64,000 nt of DNA from Sedimenticola sp. (GTDB taxonomy: Bacteria; Pseudomonadota; Gammaproteobacteria; Chromatiales; Chromatiaceae), in assembly GCA_027068915.1 (NCBI GenBank), contig JAMOLT010000055.1, positions 1 through 64,000 of the forward strand, written 5' to 3'. Positions 63,926-64,000 of the stretch are shown here, in pieces; the stretch's first letter is position 1; every line of letters starts with the position of its first letter. The notes beneath the pieces were generated by a model. It was not told the origin of the DNA, did not search any database, and worked only from the letters and a program-made list of their open reading frames with translations. A program made the position numbers and the translations under genes.

Positions 63926-64000
63926 ATGGGCAAGAACGTAGTAGTCATTGGCACCCAATGGGGCGATGAAGGCAAGGGCAAGATCGTGGATCTGCTGACG
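63926..64000 (+). CDS. purA: Adenylosuccinate synthetase, 5' end only
   Basis: The first 25 codons read [25 protein letters not shown], the GTP-binding N-terminus of PurA, which makes adenylosuccinate from IMP and aspartate. The gene continues past the window end. The position after hisZ agrees. Confidence 0.96.
   Translation, partial: MGKNVVVIGTQWGDEGKGKIVDLLT

Overview
The window looks like a chromosomal segment of a sulfur-oxidising gammaproteobacterium. The evidence is gene order typical of Gammaproteobacteria (coaBC-algC-like-argB-slmA; hisC-tyrA-aroA-cmk-rpsA-ihfB; gcvR-bcp opposite dapA-bamC; queG/nnrD-tsaE-ami-mutL-miaA-hfq-hflX-hflK-hflC-hisZ-purA), the nucleoid-occlusion regulator SlmA, and a complete flavocytochrome c sulfide dehydrogenase (fccAB). 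The species cannot be named from sequence alone. Most genes are moderately GC-rich; a few islands are clearly AT-rich.

Layout. 0-2.2 kb is a mobile-element mosaic: the first codons of a Y1/REP-type transposase, an IS110 N-terminal remnant, an attC-like integron recombination site followed by an AT-rich secreted-protein gene, an IstB-like scrap, and a PIN/Phd toxin-antitoxin pair with a palindromic operator. 2.3-9.8 kb is an envelope-stress block: pspF divergent from a small exported protein, pspA, a PspB-like protein, pspB, pspC, then an RND efflux adaptor and pump. 9.9-11.2 kb holds an AT-rich orphan glycosyltransferase-like gene and repeats. 11.2-20.3 kb is housekeeping (rpmB-rpmG, radC, coaBC, argB, slmA). 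At the algC position it carries an AlgC-like protein whose phosphoserine position is glycine. 20.4-32 kb has sucCD, a papain-like hydrolase, a membrane diguanylate cyclase, rpsT, yqcC, a DNA alkyltransferase-like gene, xerD, dsbC, a PP2C phosphatase and mutS. 32.2-34.5 kb is an accessory island between mutS and hisC: a frameshifted RHS remnant, two AT-rich membrane proteins and an entericidin-like lipoprotein. 34.6-40.8 kb is the aromatic amino acid / rpsA / ihfB cluster. 40.8-45 kb is a leftward group: gcvR, a peroxiredoxin, PhoH, a degenerate EAL protein, a Crp/Fnr regulator and a DUF2892 protein. 45.3-64 kb is dapA-bamC, a metallo-hydrolase, queG, and the nnrD-to-purA supercluster, with fccAB wedged between the amidase gene and mutL.

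Dispersed repeats link several regions. A roughly 170-bp element made of five consecutive hairpins occurs upstream of fccA and again upstream of hisZ, with compensatory base changes in one stem. A mini-version follows rpmG, and its end motif alone supplies the stop codon region of gcvR and of the PP2C gene. A second inverted-repeat element (52.97-53.08 kb) and a long palindrome (11.04-11.12 kb) are also present. No tRNA, rRNA, CRISPR array or prophage was recognised.

Points most worth following up: the AlgC-like apparent pseudoenzyme with a duplicated 20-bp ribosome-binding segment in front of it, the five-hairpin repeat family, the insertion of fccAB into a conserved cluster, the attC-bounded AT-rich gene, and the Crp/Fnr-DUF2892 palindrome.
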